Shown: one piece after another, positions 1 through 5,537 of the stretch
How the letters are laid out: every line of letters starts with the position of its first letter
How positions within the stretch are numbered: the first letter of the stretch is position 1
Virus record (IMG/VR): IMGVR_UViG_3300020473_000034
Coordinates: 1 to 55,225 of that record
Length of the DNA stretch: 55,225 nucleotides
Source: a virus
Strand: one strand, 5' to 3'
The notes under the pieces: generated by a model
Database searches by the model: none
What the model was told of the DNA's origin: nothing
Seen by the model: only the letters and a program-made list of their open reading frames with translations
Program-made: the position numbers and the translations under genes

Positions 1-165
1 GAGTATGCTGCTAATGCTACCGCATGTGAAGAGTTCCTATATGTGTTCACTTTAGATCATACATGGGAGTGCTATGCAATCAATCATACTTATGATGATG
101 ATTGGAATGTTATAGACACTAACATAGAAGGAAGAGAAATCCCATCTGAAGTGCCAGCAGAATAA
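1..165 (+). CDS. Hypothetical protein, 3' part only
   Basis: The first reading frame is open from the first base to a TAA at 163-165 (54 codons visible). The start lies outside the window. The visible part is acidic and rich in Thr, Tyr, Asp and Trp and ends in VPAE. I do not recognise a family. The last codons and the stop fall inside an inverted repeat (151-172) that recurs at the ends of other genes here. Confidence 0.6.
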   Translation, partial: EYAANATACEEFLYVFTLDHTWECYAINHTYDDDWNVIDTNIEGREIPSEVPAE

Positions 166-172
166 CTGGCAC
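151..172. repeat. Intergenic inverted-repeat element, copy 1
   Basis: GTGCCAG (151-157) and CTGGCAC (166-172) are perfect 7-bp inverted arms around an 8-base loop that contains the stop codon of the preceding gene. It is the first of ten related elements whose shared core approximates TGACAST-N5-AASTGGCAC. Confidence 0.7.
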
Positions 173-180
173 ACTCGTCC

Positions 181-208
181 TTGAAGCATGACGTTAAACT
201 GCTATACT
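181..208 (+). promoter_or_regulatory. Sigma70-type promoter for the RNA at 214-513
   Basis: TTGAAG (181-186), 16 bases, then TATACT (203-208). Transcription would begin near 214-216, exactly where the first long RNA stem starts, which supports both calls. Confidence 0.55.
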
Positions 209-213
209 ATAGA

Positions 214-513
214 AGTTGAGGCAAGGGTTCAATAATTTTGGATACGGCATACCAACACCTTATACCCCTCTATGGGTGAGGTCAATGCGAAAGATGGTAC
301 ACTCCTTATATTATTACTTGCTTCAACTGCTCTAATCTCCTTTGGTAGTTTCAGGATTAGGGGCGATAGGAAACTACCATGATAGGCAGTTAGGTCTAAA
401 GATGCTTTGACCTCTGATTCACTTATGATGATTTAAGTCCGTACTGCAATTACTAACTGCCTATCACCATTATTTCAGGGCAAGGATCTATGGTTGTCTC
501 TGTTCAGCAGAGA
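214..513 (+). ncRNA. Candidate large structured RNA (about 300 nt)
   Basis: No convincing ORF lies between 166 and 560, but the stretch is full of inverted repeats. P1 is a 12-bp pairing of 214-225 with 317-328 (one G-U). P3 pairs 257-260 with 279-282 and, inside it, 264-267 with 274-277. P4 is a perfect 10-bp stem, 343-352 with 370-379. P5 is a perfect 13-bp stem, 381-393 (GATAGGCAGTTAG) with 453-465. P6 is a 6-bp hairpin, 497-502 with 508-513. In addition 278-285 (GAGGTCAA) is complementary to 407-414 inside the P5 loop, a possible pseudoknot or switch. It is not a tRNA, and I see no group I intron or tmRNA core. It could be a cis-acting leader of the small gene at 561 or a free RNA. Structured RNAs such as the manA and wcaG motifs are known from cyanophages, but I cannot assign this one. 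Confidence 0.6.
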
Positions 514-560
514 AATTACGTCCTGTAAGTCCCATTTTGTAAACCCTAGACACATTTATT

Positions 561-689
561 ATGTCAGCACCAGTTCAATCAGCAGTATCTCCAAACTTTG
601 CAGAGTTCCTATTGGACAATGCAGTAGATGGAAATGAAATCCTAGCAGTCCTTGATGATATTGCAGAGGTGAGTGATACTGCACTATGA
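561..689 (+). CDS. Small hypothetical protein (42 aa)
   Basis: ATG at 561, TGA at 687-689. The product is acidic and probably helical, with N-terminal MSAPVQSAVSP and a core containing EFLLDNAVDGNEILAVLDDI. It lies 48 bases after the last stem of the structured RNA. No clear Shine-Dalgarno sequence is visible. The leader TTGTAAACC plus ACATTTATTATG is nearly repeated before the gene at 1420. Function unknown. Confidence 0.6.
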   Translation: MSAPVQSAVSPNFAEFLLDNAVDGNEILAVLDDIAEVSDTAL

Positions 690-692
690 TTG

Positions 693-715
693 TGACAGTA
701 CATTAAGATACACAC
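693..715. repeat. Intergenic element, copy 2 (diverged)
   Basis: TGACAGT followed by an A/T-rich centre and ACACAC matches the left arm and outer right arm of the family. It lies just after the stop at 689 and runs straight into the terminator at 717, as in copies at 4504 and 7154. The right arm is degenerate, so pairing is weak. Confidence 0.45.
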
Positions 716-716
716 C

Positions 717-739
717 AAACCCCCGAAAGGGGGTTTTTT
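717..739 (+). terminator. Intrinsic terminator
   Basis: AAACCCCC (717-724), GAAA tetraloop, GGGGGTTT (729-736), continuing into a T run to 739. An 8-bp stem with a GNRA loop: a strong Rho-independent terminator. Confidence 0.85.
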
Positions 740-741
740 AT

Positions 742-750
742 TGGTATAAT
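742..750 (+). promoter_or_regulatory. Extended -10 promoter
   Basis: TGGTATAAT is a TGn extended -10 box with consensus TATAAT (745-750). The -35 position falls inside the terminator hairpin, so recognition would rest on the -10. It serves the gene at 777. Confidence 0.55.
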
Positions 751-776
751 ATAAGAGTAAACAACAAAGAACTCTT

Positions 777-938
777 ATGAGGTATTCAGTTCATTGCCCA
801 TCCGCACCCTATGAGAACTCTTCATTTGTTGAACTTGACGATTGTTGGGGTTTATGCCTTGACCTATCCGAAGAGTATGGATATGCGGAAGTAAGAAATG
901 GGAATTGTTTTTTGGGTTCCTATACTAACGGACAGTAA
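777..938 (+). CDS. Small hypothetical protein (53 aa), Cys-containing
   Basis: ATG at 777, TAA at 936-938. The product has Cys at positions 7, 23, 27 and 44 (HC, DDC, GLC, GNC), acidic stretches and aromatic residues. The spacing does not match a classical zinc finger. It follows the promoter at 742-750, and its stop codon sits in an inverted repeat (930-949). Function unknown. Confidence 0.55.
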   Translation: MRYSVHCPSAPYENSSFVELDDCWGLCLDLSEEYGYAEVRNGNCFLGSYTNGQ

Positions 939-949
939 AGAAACTGTCC
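930..949. repeat. Intergenic element, copy 3
   Basis: GGACAGT (930-936) and ACTGTCC (943-949) form a perfect 7-bp hairpin with a 6-base loop, again spanning the stop codon of the upstream gene. Confidence 0.7.
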
Positions 950-951
950 AT

Positions 952-977
952 AAATGCCCTATTAAGGGGCATTTTCC
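952..977 (+). terminator. Intrinsic terminator
   Basis: AAATGCCC (952-959) pairs with GGGCATTT (967-974) across a 7-base loop, followed by TCC. The U-tract is interrupted, so termination may be partial. Confidence 0.65.
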
Positions 978-979
978 TT

Positions 980-985
980 TATAAT
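980..985 (+). promoter_or_regulatory. -10 box TATAAT
   Basis: A consensus TATAAT begins three bases after the terminator. There is no -35 match at 957-962. It is positioned for the gene at 1013. Confidence 0.5.
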
Positions 986-1012
986 AGAAAAGTAAACAAC
1001 ATTCAGGAGAGT

Positions 1013-1381
1013 ATGCCACTAACAGCAATTCCAACAATAGCAGTTTTTCCTGAAGAGAAACTAACTCAGGAACAAAAAATTGAAAAGTGGGTATGGCAAT
1101 TATGCCGTTCACTTGAACAGAATTATGAGTTGAGGTATCCAAACTCAAGTAACCCTGTAACATTCTCAATGAGTGGGGGTCGTAAGTATTGGAAGGTCAA
1201 CCAAGTTAATGGTGGAGTTCATGCTTTTGTTGATAAGAAAACTGGTGAGGTTTATAAACCTGCTAGTTGGAGGTCACCAGCAAAGTATGTAAGATTTGAT
1301 TTAAGACTCATTAAAGATCGTGCATTATTACATGATCCAACATTCACAGATTGGGCAGGTGGTTATCTCTATATTAGATAA
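1013..1381 (+). CDS. Conserved-type phage hypothetical protein (122 aa)
   Basis: AGGAG lies just before the ATG and supports this start. The product has an N-terminal helix (EEKLTQEQKIEKWVWQLCRS), then a beta-rich section with VHAFVDKKTGEVYKPASW, and ends DWAGGYLYIR. The motif 'FVDKKTGEVYKPASWRSPAK' is familiar from uncharacterised proteins of tailed phages, but I know no function. It opens a run of tightly packed small genes. Confidence 0.75.
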   Translation: MPLTAIPTIAVFPEEKLTQEQKIEKWVWQLCRSLEQNYELRYPNSSNPVTFSMSGGRKYWKVNQVNGGVHAFVDKKTGEVYKPASWRSPAKYVRFDLRLIKDRALLHDPTFTDWAGGYLYIR

Positions 1382-1419
1382 TCATCCCCACAAATTGTAA
1401 ACCTTCGATAACATTTATT

Positions 1420-1611
1420 ATGCGTATTACTACCAACAAACTTGACTTTCTATCTGATGTATTAGAGGATTTTTGTGATTTGCACAAAATTGAATTGATG
1501 TCCGCGGATGATATTTTATATGGTAGTTACAGAGACAAATTAACATCATATCAAATATCATGGTTGGAACAATACATTGAAACATGGGACATTATTCAGG
1601 AGGTAAATTAA
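1420..1611 (+). CDS. Small hypothetical protein (63 aa)
   Basis: ATG at 1420, TAA at 1609-1611. An acidic, mostly helical protein (DFLSDVLEDFCDLHKIEL...). The leader before the start resembles that of the gene at 561. Its stop overlaps the next start by one base (TAATG), indicating translational coupling. Confidence 0.65.
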   Translation: MRITTNKLDFLSDVLEDFCDLHKIELMSADDILYGSYRDKLTSYQISWLEQYIETWDIIQEVN

Positions 1612-1823
1612 TGAGTGAAGATCTAAATCGTAAGCACTCAGTAACATTAACTGAAGGGCAAATATCCACCATATTATACATTATGGAGGGATATATTCAA
1701 GGGTCTGATGATTATACTGAAGAATCCGAATTTGGCATTGATGTAAATAGTATTTTTGAAGAATTAGAGAGTGTTACCGACCAAACTTTCTTAGATGTAA
1801 ATAACACTGGAGGTAAGTATTAG
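1611..1823 (+). CDS. Small hypothetical acidic protein (70 aa)
   Basis: I place the start at 1611 rather than the in-frame ATG at 1584, because AGGAGGT at 1597-1603 is correctly spaced for 1611 and the TAATG overlap fits the local style. The product begins MSEDLNRKHSVTLTEGQIS and is acidic in its second half. The pattern 'L.LTEGQ...I...' resembles other small proteins of this cluster (1823, 8127). Confidence 0.65.
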   Translation: MSEDLNRKHSVTLTEGQISTILYIMEGYIQGSDDYTEESEFGIDVNSIFEELESVTDQTFLDVNNTGGKY

Positions 1824-1981
1824 TGAGAACATTACATCTAACCCATGATGAGTTTGATACACTTTATGATGTAATCTTAGAGAGTTATCAACATGTAAAG
1901 CATGAAAAGGTTGAGACAGAAAGTGATGAAAATCTTTATAAAATCTATCAAAAATTAATTCACATTAGAGGAAACAATTAA
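1823..1981 (+). CDS. Small hypothetical protein with GTG start (52 aa)
   Basis: A GTG at 1823 overlaps the TAG of the upstream gene by one base and is preceded by GGAGGT at about 1809-1814 with good spacing. The frame stays open to TAA at 1979-1981. The product (start MRTLHLTHDEFDTLYDVIL, GTG read as Met) is helical and charged. It appears to share a 'LT..E...L...I' pattern with its neighbours at 1611 and 8127, perhaps a local gene family. Confidence 0.6.
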   Translation: MRTLHLTHDEFDTLYDVILESYQHVKHEKVETESDENLYKIYQKLIHIRGNN

Positions 1982-1982
1982 C

Positions 1983-2180
1983 ATGAATAAATTAACCTAT
2001 TCTGACTCACCATTCTTCTCAAATTGGAGTCAAAGTTACTTCACTAATTTAACATTAAGTCAACACATTGCTAACAACAACTGGTTTATGAATACACTCT
2101 CTATGTTAAAAGATGATGGTGTATTATATGTCCCAGTTCTTGATAAGAACTTCAACAGATTAGGAGAAGAAGTATGTTAG
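1983..2180 (+). CDS. Small hypothetical protein (65 aa)
   Basis: ATG at 1983 follows AGAGGAAAC. The first half is rich in Ser, Asn and aromatic residues (FFSNWSQSYFTN). No family recognised. Its last codons overlap the start of the membrane peptide at 2174. Confidence 0.6.
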   Translation: MNKLTYSDSPFFSNWSQSYFTNLTLSQHIANNNWFMNTLSMLKDDGVLYVPVLDKNFNRLGEEVC

Positions 2181-2257
2181 TCTATGTAATTGGATTACTA
2201 ATGGTAATCACAATCTGTTTATTCGTTTACTATCTTTCACTTTACAATCCTCATTAA
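2174..2257 (+). CDS. Predicted single-span membrane microprotein (27 aa)
   Basis: ATG at 2174 lies inside the end of the upstream gene, preceded by TAGGAGAAGAAGT, a strong ribosome site. The peptide is nearly all hydrophobic (LVYVIGLLMVITICLFVYY) with a short polar tail, so it should span the inner membrane once. Such short membrane peptides are frequent in phages; the role is unknown. Confidence 0.5.
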   Translation: MLVYVIGLLMVITICLFVYYLSLYNPH

Positions 2258-2259
2258 CC

Positions 2260-2520
2260 ATGAAAAATTACACAATTACTATTGATGTATTAGATGCAGT
2301 TTATGATTTTTATCCTGGATTATCAACAGAAGATGCTACGAGAATTGCTGACCTAATTGTTGATAGGTGGGATTACACTGGAGATTATGATAGAGTTGCA
2401 GATGATATTACATGGTATGCTGATTCACTAGATATAGATTTAAAAGGTAAAGATGGGGTTGAGGAACAACCCGATAACATTTATGTACTAGATTCGCCTA
2501 AGACTTCTTTATTTCCATGA
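2260..2520 (+). CDS. Small acidic hypothetical protein (86 aa)
   Basis: ATG at 2260, TGA at 2518-2520. Very acidic, with many Asp residues and the segment TEDATRIADLIVDRWDYTGDYD. Its end overlaps the zinc-ribbon gene at 2517 (ATGA). No family recognised. Confidence 0.65.
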   Translation: MKNYTITIDVLDAVYDFYPGLSTEDATRIADLIVDRWDYTGDYDRVADDITWYADSLDIDLKGKDGVEEQPDNIYVLDSPKTSLFP

Positions 2521-2708
2521 TTAACACTACTATATCTTTTAAACCGACTACGAGATTTACACGTGCAGGTAAACGTGGTAAACATATTATGTGTCCTAAT
2601 TGTAAATCAATCTCTAAAGTTTATCACTTCTCATGGTCATCATTACATTGTAACCATTGTGAAGAATACATTGATAAATCATTGTGGAGTGTTGAACAAT
2701 GCAAATGA
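2517..2708 (+). CDS. Small zinc-ribbon protein (63 aa)
   Basis: Two Cys pairs, CPNC (26-29) and CNHC (45-48), with a basic N-terminus (RFTRAGKRGKH) form a compact four-Cys zinc ribbon. This suggests nucleic-acid binding or a protein-protein contact in transcription, but no specific family is evident. It overlaps the upstream gene by four bases (ATGA) and the next gene by ten, so it is part of one translationally coupled string. Confidence 0.65.
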   Translation: MINTTISFKPTTRFTRAGKRGKHIMCPNCKSISKVYHFSWSSLHCNHCEEYIDKSLWSVEQCK

Positions 2709-3004
2709 ATAATCAAACTAAATTAACATTTGCATTGGAACATATTGCACACCTTGAAGATTACATTGAAAAGGAATCTTCGTTGTTTCAACCACTCTCA
2801 ACGATCAAGATTGAATTAGAAAAACAACTCAAATTAGAACAAAATAGGAAAACTAAAATGTCACAAACTCCAGAAGATTTAATCGTTAAATTAACAGAAA
2901 TTGCCGACAAATTAGGTGGTAGTTTATCACATTTTACTACACATAATAGTTCAGGTAGAACATCAAATAAGATTGTAATCGAATATGACATAAAAGAGAA
3001 ATAG
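2699..3004 (+). CDS. Hypothetical coiled-coil protein (101 aa)
   Basis: The start at 2699 overlaps the zinc-ribbon gene; a second Met at 2705 is possible. Residues about 5-50 are a charged amphipathic helix (EHIAHLEDYIEKESS... LEKQLKLEQNRK), likely a coiled coil. The C-terminal part (EDLIVKLTEIADKLGG, then beta strands) may be a small globular domain. It is the last gene before an inverted repeat at 3012. Confidence 0.6.
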   Translation: MQMNNQTKLTFALEHIAHLEDYIEKESSLFQPLSTIKIELEKQLKLEQNRKTKMSQTPEDLIVKLTEIADKLGGSLSHFTTHNSSGRTSNKIVIEYDIKEK

Positions 3005-3011
3005 TGTATGC

Positions 3012-3025
3012 CACTTTATAAAGTG
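3012..3025. repeat. Intergenic element, copy 4 (perfect palindrome)
   Basis: CACTTTATAAAGTG is a perfect 14-bp palindrome seven bases after the stop at 3004, flanked by TGC and AACAC. It is the most symmetrical copy of the family and looks like an operator or DNA-binding site as much as an RNA hairpin. Confidence 0.65.
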
Positions 3026-3087
3026 AACACTAAATCGTTAAATGTTAATGTTTTGGTGTAATATGTAAACAATGTATAACAAATCCC

Positions 3088-3642
3088 ATGAACGATTTTA
3101 TTAAACATTTGGAAAATATTGTAGACTGGGATAAAGTTTTTGGTGTTGTCAATTCTTTATACTTAGATAAAGGATTTACATCAAACGCTGATAACTTTGC
3201 AAGGGCAACTATGGTAGAGAAAGCATTAGATAAGTTCTCTAATTTGAAAAGAGTTGATAAGAATGGATATGATTTCTTATTTAATGATAAGAAAGTAGAG
3301 TTAAAGATGGGTAAAAACTTATTCTATAAGAGGAAAGATCCCAATGCAACTAAGAAGTTTAAGGTTAAATCTTTCCTAAGTGAGACTAAAACAGTGGAGG
3401 ATTTTAAACAAATTAGTACATACGATTATCTCCTTGTTATAGATTTAACGGCAAAAAGAGTGGTGGTAGTTAATGATGAACATGCACGAAGTTTATATAC
3501 TGAAGGTGCTGACGGTGCTATGATTTCATTGAATAAAGGTGATTATTATGAGTGTAATTTACCTGAAATAAATGTTATCGAACCACCTGTAAATCTTTCA
3601 GTATTGTATAATAGAGCAGATGAACAGTTCTTATCATTTTAG
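3088..3642 (+). CDS. Candidate PD-(D/E)XK restriction-endonuclease-like protein (184 aa)
   Basis: Helical N-terminus, then VEKALDKFSNLKRVDKNGYDF and KKVELKMGK. The arrangement Glu44 ... Asp62 (GYDF) ... Glu71-Leu-Lys73 matches the catalytic pattern of the PD-(D/E)XK fold, where Asp, Glu and Lys bind metal and cut DNA. The C-terminal half has alternating strands (YDYLLVIDLTAKRVVVVND), as in such folds. If right, it could be a nuclease that degrades host DNA or takes part in recombination. No flanking methylase is present. The assignment is by motif only. It stands alone between two intergenic elements, so it may be a single-gene unit. Confidence 0.5.
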   Translation: MNDFIKHLENIVDWDKVFGVVNSLYLDKGFTSNADNFARATMVEKALDKFSNLKRVDKNGYDFLFNDKKVELKMGKNLFYKRKDPNATKKFKVKSFLSETKTVEDFKQISTYDYLLVIDLTAKRVVVVNDEHARSLYTEGADGAMISLNKGDYYECNLPEINVIEPPVNLSVLYNRADEQFLSF

Positions 3643-3645
3643 ATA

Positions 3646-3666
3646 TGACACTTTATAAACTGGTAC
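3646..3666. repeat. Intergenic element, copy 5
   Basis: TGACACTTTATAAACTGG starts three bases after the stop at 3642. The arms are imperfect inverted repeats around TTTATAAA. Confidence 0.65.
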
Positions 3667-3714
3667 GTTTTTACAACAGAATGTAACAAAATGCCCCATA
3701 ACGTGATTTCTATC

Positions 3715-3723
3715 TGTTATAAT
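3715..3723 (+). promoter_or_regulatory. Extended -10 promoter
   Basis: TGTTATAAT is a TGn extended -10 with consensus TATAAT (3718-3723) and no evident -35. It is 30 bases upstream of the gene at 3753. Confidence 0.55.
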
Positions 3724-3752
3724 TTGGGAGTTAACATGAATTTTTCTAATTT

Positions 3753-4181
3753 ATGCCTGTAAAGTCAACCTCTGCATCTGCTGTAAAATCAACATCTACA
3801 CGCAAAAGACGCACTCGTAAGACTTCACAAACTGCCGCAAAATCAGTGGCAAAAGTAACACCAACTCTAAAAACAGTTAGTGTTAAGAATGTAGGTCAAT
3901 CTCCTGCAAAAGTAACACCAACTCCAAAAACAGTTAGTGTTAAGAAAGCAGTCAAATCTCCTGCCAAGAAAGTATCAACAAGGAAACTAAAAAGACCTGC
4001 TAAAACAGTTTTAACTCTCAATCATTATGTGAGAGACTATCAATCAAGGGTTAAGATTCACAACTATGAGTTTAACTTATTCCTTGAAGATTGCAAAAAA
4101 GGTTTACAATTAGCAGACAAATCTCTTCGCAGTTTTTATGATTATGCTTTACAATCTTACAAAATACACTTTAATGTGTGA
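3753..4181 (+). CDS. Lys/Ser/Pro-rich histone-H1-like protein (142 aa)
   Basis: Residues 1 to about 88 are a disordered basic tail built from Ala, Lys, Pro, Ser, Thr and Val, with RKRRTRK near residues 17-23. It contains two tandem copies of a 19-residue unit (AKVTPTxKTVSVKxxxQ/KSP) and further SPAKK and RPAK motifs. The C-terminal 50 residues are a more ordered helical domain (NHYVRDYQSRVKIHNYEF...). Such tails bind DNA non-specifically, as in histone H1 and bacterial AlgP/Hc1-type proteins. It could compact phage DNA, coat host DNA or bind RNA. The start is the first ATG after the promoter at 3715-3723. The transcription unit ends in the terminator at 4202. Confidence 0.7.
   Translation: MPVKSTSASAVKSTSTRKRRTRKTSQTAAKSVAKVTPTLKTVSVKNVGQSPAKVTPTPKTVSVKKAVKSPAKKVSTRKLKRPAKTVLTLNHYVRDYQSRVKIHNYEFNLFLEDCKKGLQLADKSLRSFYDYALQSYKIHFNV
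3849..3962 (+). repeat. 57-bp tandem repeat, two copies
   Basis: GCAAAAGTAACACCAACT begins at 3849 and again at 3906. The first 41 bases of the two units differ by one base; the remainder has diverged. The period is 19 codons, so the repeat preserves frame inside the basic tail gene. Confidence 0.85.
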
Positions 4182-4198
4182 CAGTAAGATTAGTGGCA
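4179..4198. repeat. Intergenic element, copy 6
   Basis: TGACAGTAAGATTAGTGGCA begins with the TGA stop of the upstream gene. Both half-sites match the family, but the pairing between them is poor, so sequence rather than hairpin strength seems to be conserved. Confidence 0.55.
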
Positions 4199-4201
4199 TA
4201 T

Positions 4202-4225
4202 AAAACCCCCACTTGGGGGTTTTTT
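4202..4225 (+). terminator. Intrinsic terminator
   Basis: AAAACCCCC (4202-4210), loop ACTT, GGGGGTTTTTT (4215-4225). A GC-rich stem directly followed by a T run. Confidence 0.85.
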
Positions 4226-4232
4226 AATGTAT

Positions 4233-4238
4233 TATAAT
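4233..4238 (+). promoter_or_regulatory. -10 box TATAAT in cassette
   Basis: The context ATGTATTATAATA is almost identical to that at 4552-4564. The -35 position would overlap the terminator stem. Confidence 0.5.
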
Positions 4239-4264
4239 AATATAAACAAATTTCCAGGAATTTT

Positions 4265-4513
4265 ATGACAGTATTGATTGAGACAATGGTAGACACTTCT
4301 CCAAACGTCCCATCATTATTTGAAATCATTAAGGACAATGTTGAGTTTTATTTCAGTGATGCTCACGAAATCGGTTCCTCAGATGTTTCAATATGTGTCA
4401 ATTCAGTCATCCAAGATTATTCACCCTTGACTGCCAATTTCGCAAGTGTCCCAACGCGTAGGGAAATTCGTAGGTCAGTCAACGAGGCAATCAGTGTGAT
4501 GGGTGACGACTGA
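4265..4513 (+). CDS. Small hypothetical protein (82 aa)
   Basis: ATG at 4265 follows CCAGGAATTTT. An acidic protein, probably globular (SLFEIIKDNVEFYFSDA...), with a basic helix near the C-terminus (TRREIRRSVNEAIS). It is a one-gene transcription unit between two terminator-promoter cassettes. Function unknown. Confidence 0.65.
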   Translation: MTVLIETMVDTSPNVPSLFEIIKDNVEFYFSDAHEIGSSDVSICVNSVIQDYSPLTANFASVPTRREIRRSVNEAISVMGDD

Positions 4514-4526
4514 TAAAGTGGCACAC
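4504..4526. repeat. Intergenic element, copy 7
   Basis: TGACGACTGATAAAGTGG plus CACAC contains the TGA stop of the upstream gene (4511-4513). The arms are imperfectly complementary. It runs into the terminator at 4530. Confidence 0.6.
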
Positions 4527-4529
4527 TAA

Positions 4530-4550
4530 ACCCCCATTTGGGGGTATTTT
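4530..4550 (+). terminator. Intrinsic terminator
   Basis: ACCCCC (4530-4535), loop ATTT, GGGGGT (4540-4545), then ATTTT. Confidence 0.8.
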
Positions 4551-4557
4551 CATGTAT

Positions 4558-4563
4558 TATAAT
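4558..4563 (+). promoter_or_regulatory. -10 box TATAAT in cassette
   Basis: TATAAT lies just after the terminator. Transcription would begin near 4570, which rules out an in-frame ATG at 4552 as the start of the next gene. Confidence 0.5.
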
Positions 4564-4587
4564 AGAGTAGTCAATCAAAGGTATTTC

Positions 4588-4827
4588 ATGGAAATCACTT
4601 CAAAAGATGGAAATATGGTTGTTGACTTCTATCCTGTAAAGAATTGGGATGGTAAATTGATTAACAATCGTATGCTCAAAGTATTATCATTTCGTGGTGA
4701 TACTCAAAAGAAAATGATAATATCTCGTGCTGAGTTTGGTCATCAAGTAAGAGAGTATATTCATCACTATAAGTATAAACTTACATCTAAGTATTCACCA
4801 GCACAATTTGTTACTTTGGAGGGTTAA
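4588..4827 (+). CDS. Small hypothetical protein (79 aa)
   Basis: I use the ATG at 4588 (MEITSKDG), because the frame's earlier ATG at 4552 precedes the -10 box and would not be transcribed from it; AAAGG precedes 4588. The product is beta-rich then basic (VREYIHHYKYKLTSKY). First gene of a four- to five-gene string reaching the ligase-like gene at 5538. Confidence 0.65.
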   Translation: MEITSKDGNMVVDFYPVKNWDGKLINNRMLKVLSFRGDTQKKMIISRAEFGHQVREYIHHYKYKLTSKYSPAQFVTLEG

Positions 4828-4829
4828 TC

Positions 4830-5057
4830 ATGTTTAAAAGTGAAACATTTGGAAGAATTTTCTGGGTTGATGATAACAATGATTTCAAATCATGCCCACT
4901 AAATGTAGATGGAACGGGTGATTTTACCTGTGAAGATTATGTTTCAGAGTGGACAGATTGGGAGGGAGTTGATTATGAAACTCTCTTTAATATCCATCAG
5001 TCATGTGTACTTAACAAGAATAATTACGCAGGTTCACTAACAATCAATGGAGTGTAA
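4830..5057 (+). CDS. Small acidic hypothetical protein (75 aa)
   Basis: ATG at 4830 with GGAGGG just upstream. Rich in Asp, Trp and Cys (FWVDDNNDFKSC, FTCEDYVSEWTDWEGVDYE). No family recognised. Confidence 0.6.
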   Translation: MFKSETFGRIFWVDDNNDFKSCPLNVDGTGDFTCEDYVSEWTDWEGVDYETLFNIHQSCVLNKNNYAGSLTINGV

Positions 5058-5063
5058 TTAATA

Positions 5064-5291
5064 ATGAAATTATTAGTAACCCAAATTGAATTTGATTTCA
5101 ATGATAGTTTAAGTGATGAATATAGTTTATCATTAGATGAGCAAATTGCCATTACTAATGATAACTTAGGCATTTGGGAAGTTGATAACGAGGATGAATT
5201 AGTTGATAAGATAAGTGATAATTCAGGTTGGTGTATTAAGTCTATTGATTATACTTCTAATCTTATAAATCCACTCACAAGTTATCTTTAA
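5064..5291 (+). CDS. Small acidic hypothetical protein (75 aa)
   Basis: ATG at 5064 after TGGAGTGTAATTAATA. Strongly acidic, containing LSLDEQIAITNDNLGIWEV. No family recognised. It ends 14 bases before the next start. Confidence 0.6.
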   Translation: MKLLVTQIEFDFNDSLSDEYSLSLDEQIAITNDNLGIWEVDNEDELVDKISDNSGWCIKSIDYTSNLINPLTSYL

Positions 5292-5305
5292 GGAGGACAA
5301 TTCTA

Positions 5306-5536
5306 ATGACTAAATTATTAAACAGTTACACATTTGAAGCAAAGAAAATTGTATATTATTCAGTAACAGTTGGTGCAAATAATAAAACTGAAGCAAGAAG
5401 AATTGCATCTGATTTTGAACATTGCCAACATTATGAGGAGGTTGAGTATGTAGAAGGATATGAATATAAGGTAGGTAAGTTATTAGAATCAACTGATGAA
5501 AAGGCATGTAAATCAATTAAATCAACGGAGGATTAA
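5306..5536 (+). CDS. Small hypothetical protein (76 aa)
   Basis: A strong AAGGAGG precedes the ATG. The product looks like one small alpha/beta domain (SYTFEAKKIVYYSVTVGANNKTEARRIASDF...), a strand-helix pattern. It lies one base from the ligase-like gene and is probably coupled to it. Confidence 0.65.
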   Translation: MTKLLNSYTFEAKKIVYYSVTVGANNKTEARRIASDFEHCQHYEEVEYVEGYEYKVGKLLESTDEKACKSIKSTED

Positions 5537-5537
5537 C

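Noticed and set aside
225-245. GGTTCAA resembling a tRNA T-loop
   Set aside because: No CC partner, no acceptor stem and no cloverleaf can be drawn; the bases fit the larger RNA structure.
340-470. Group I intron or tmRNA
   Set aside because: Strong stems exist, but I could not find the conserved P7 core (Q/R/S elements), an interrupted gene, or tRNA-like ends.
1584-1610. Upstream in-frame starts at 1584, 4552, 5496, 6465, 11261, 11916, 13863 and 46158
   Set aside because: Downstream ATGs have better ribosome sites or lie correctly after promoters; the longer forms overlap promoters or neighbouring genes.
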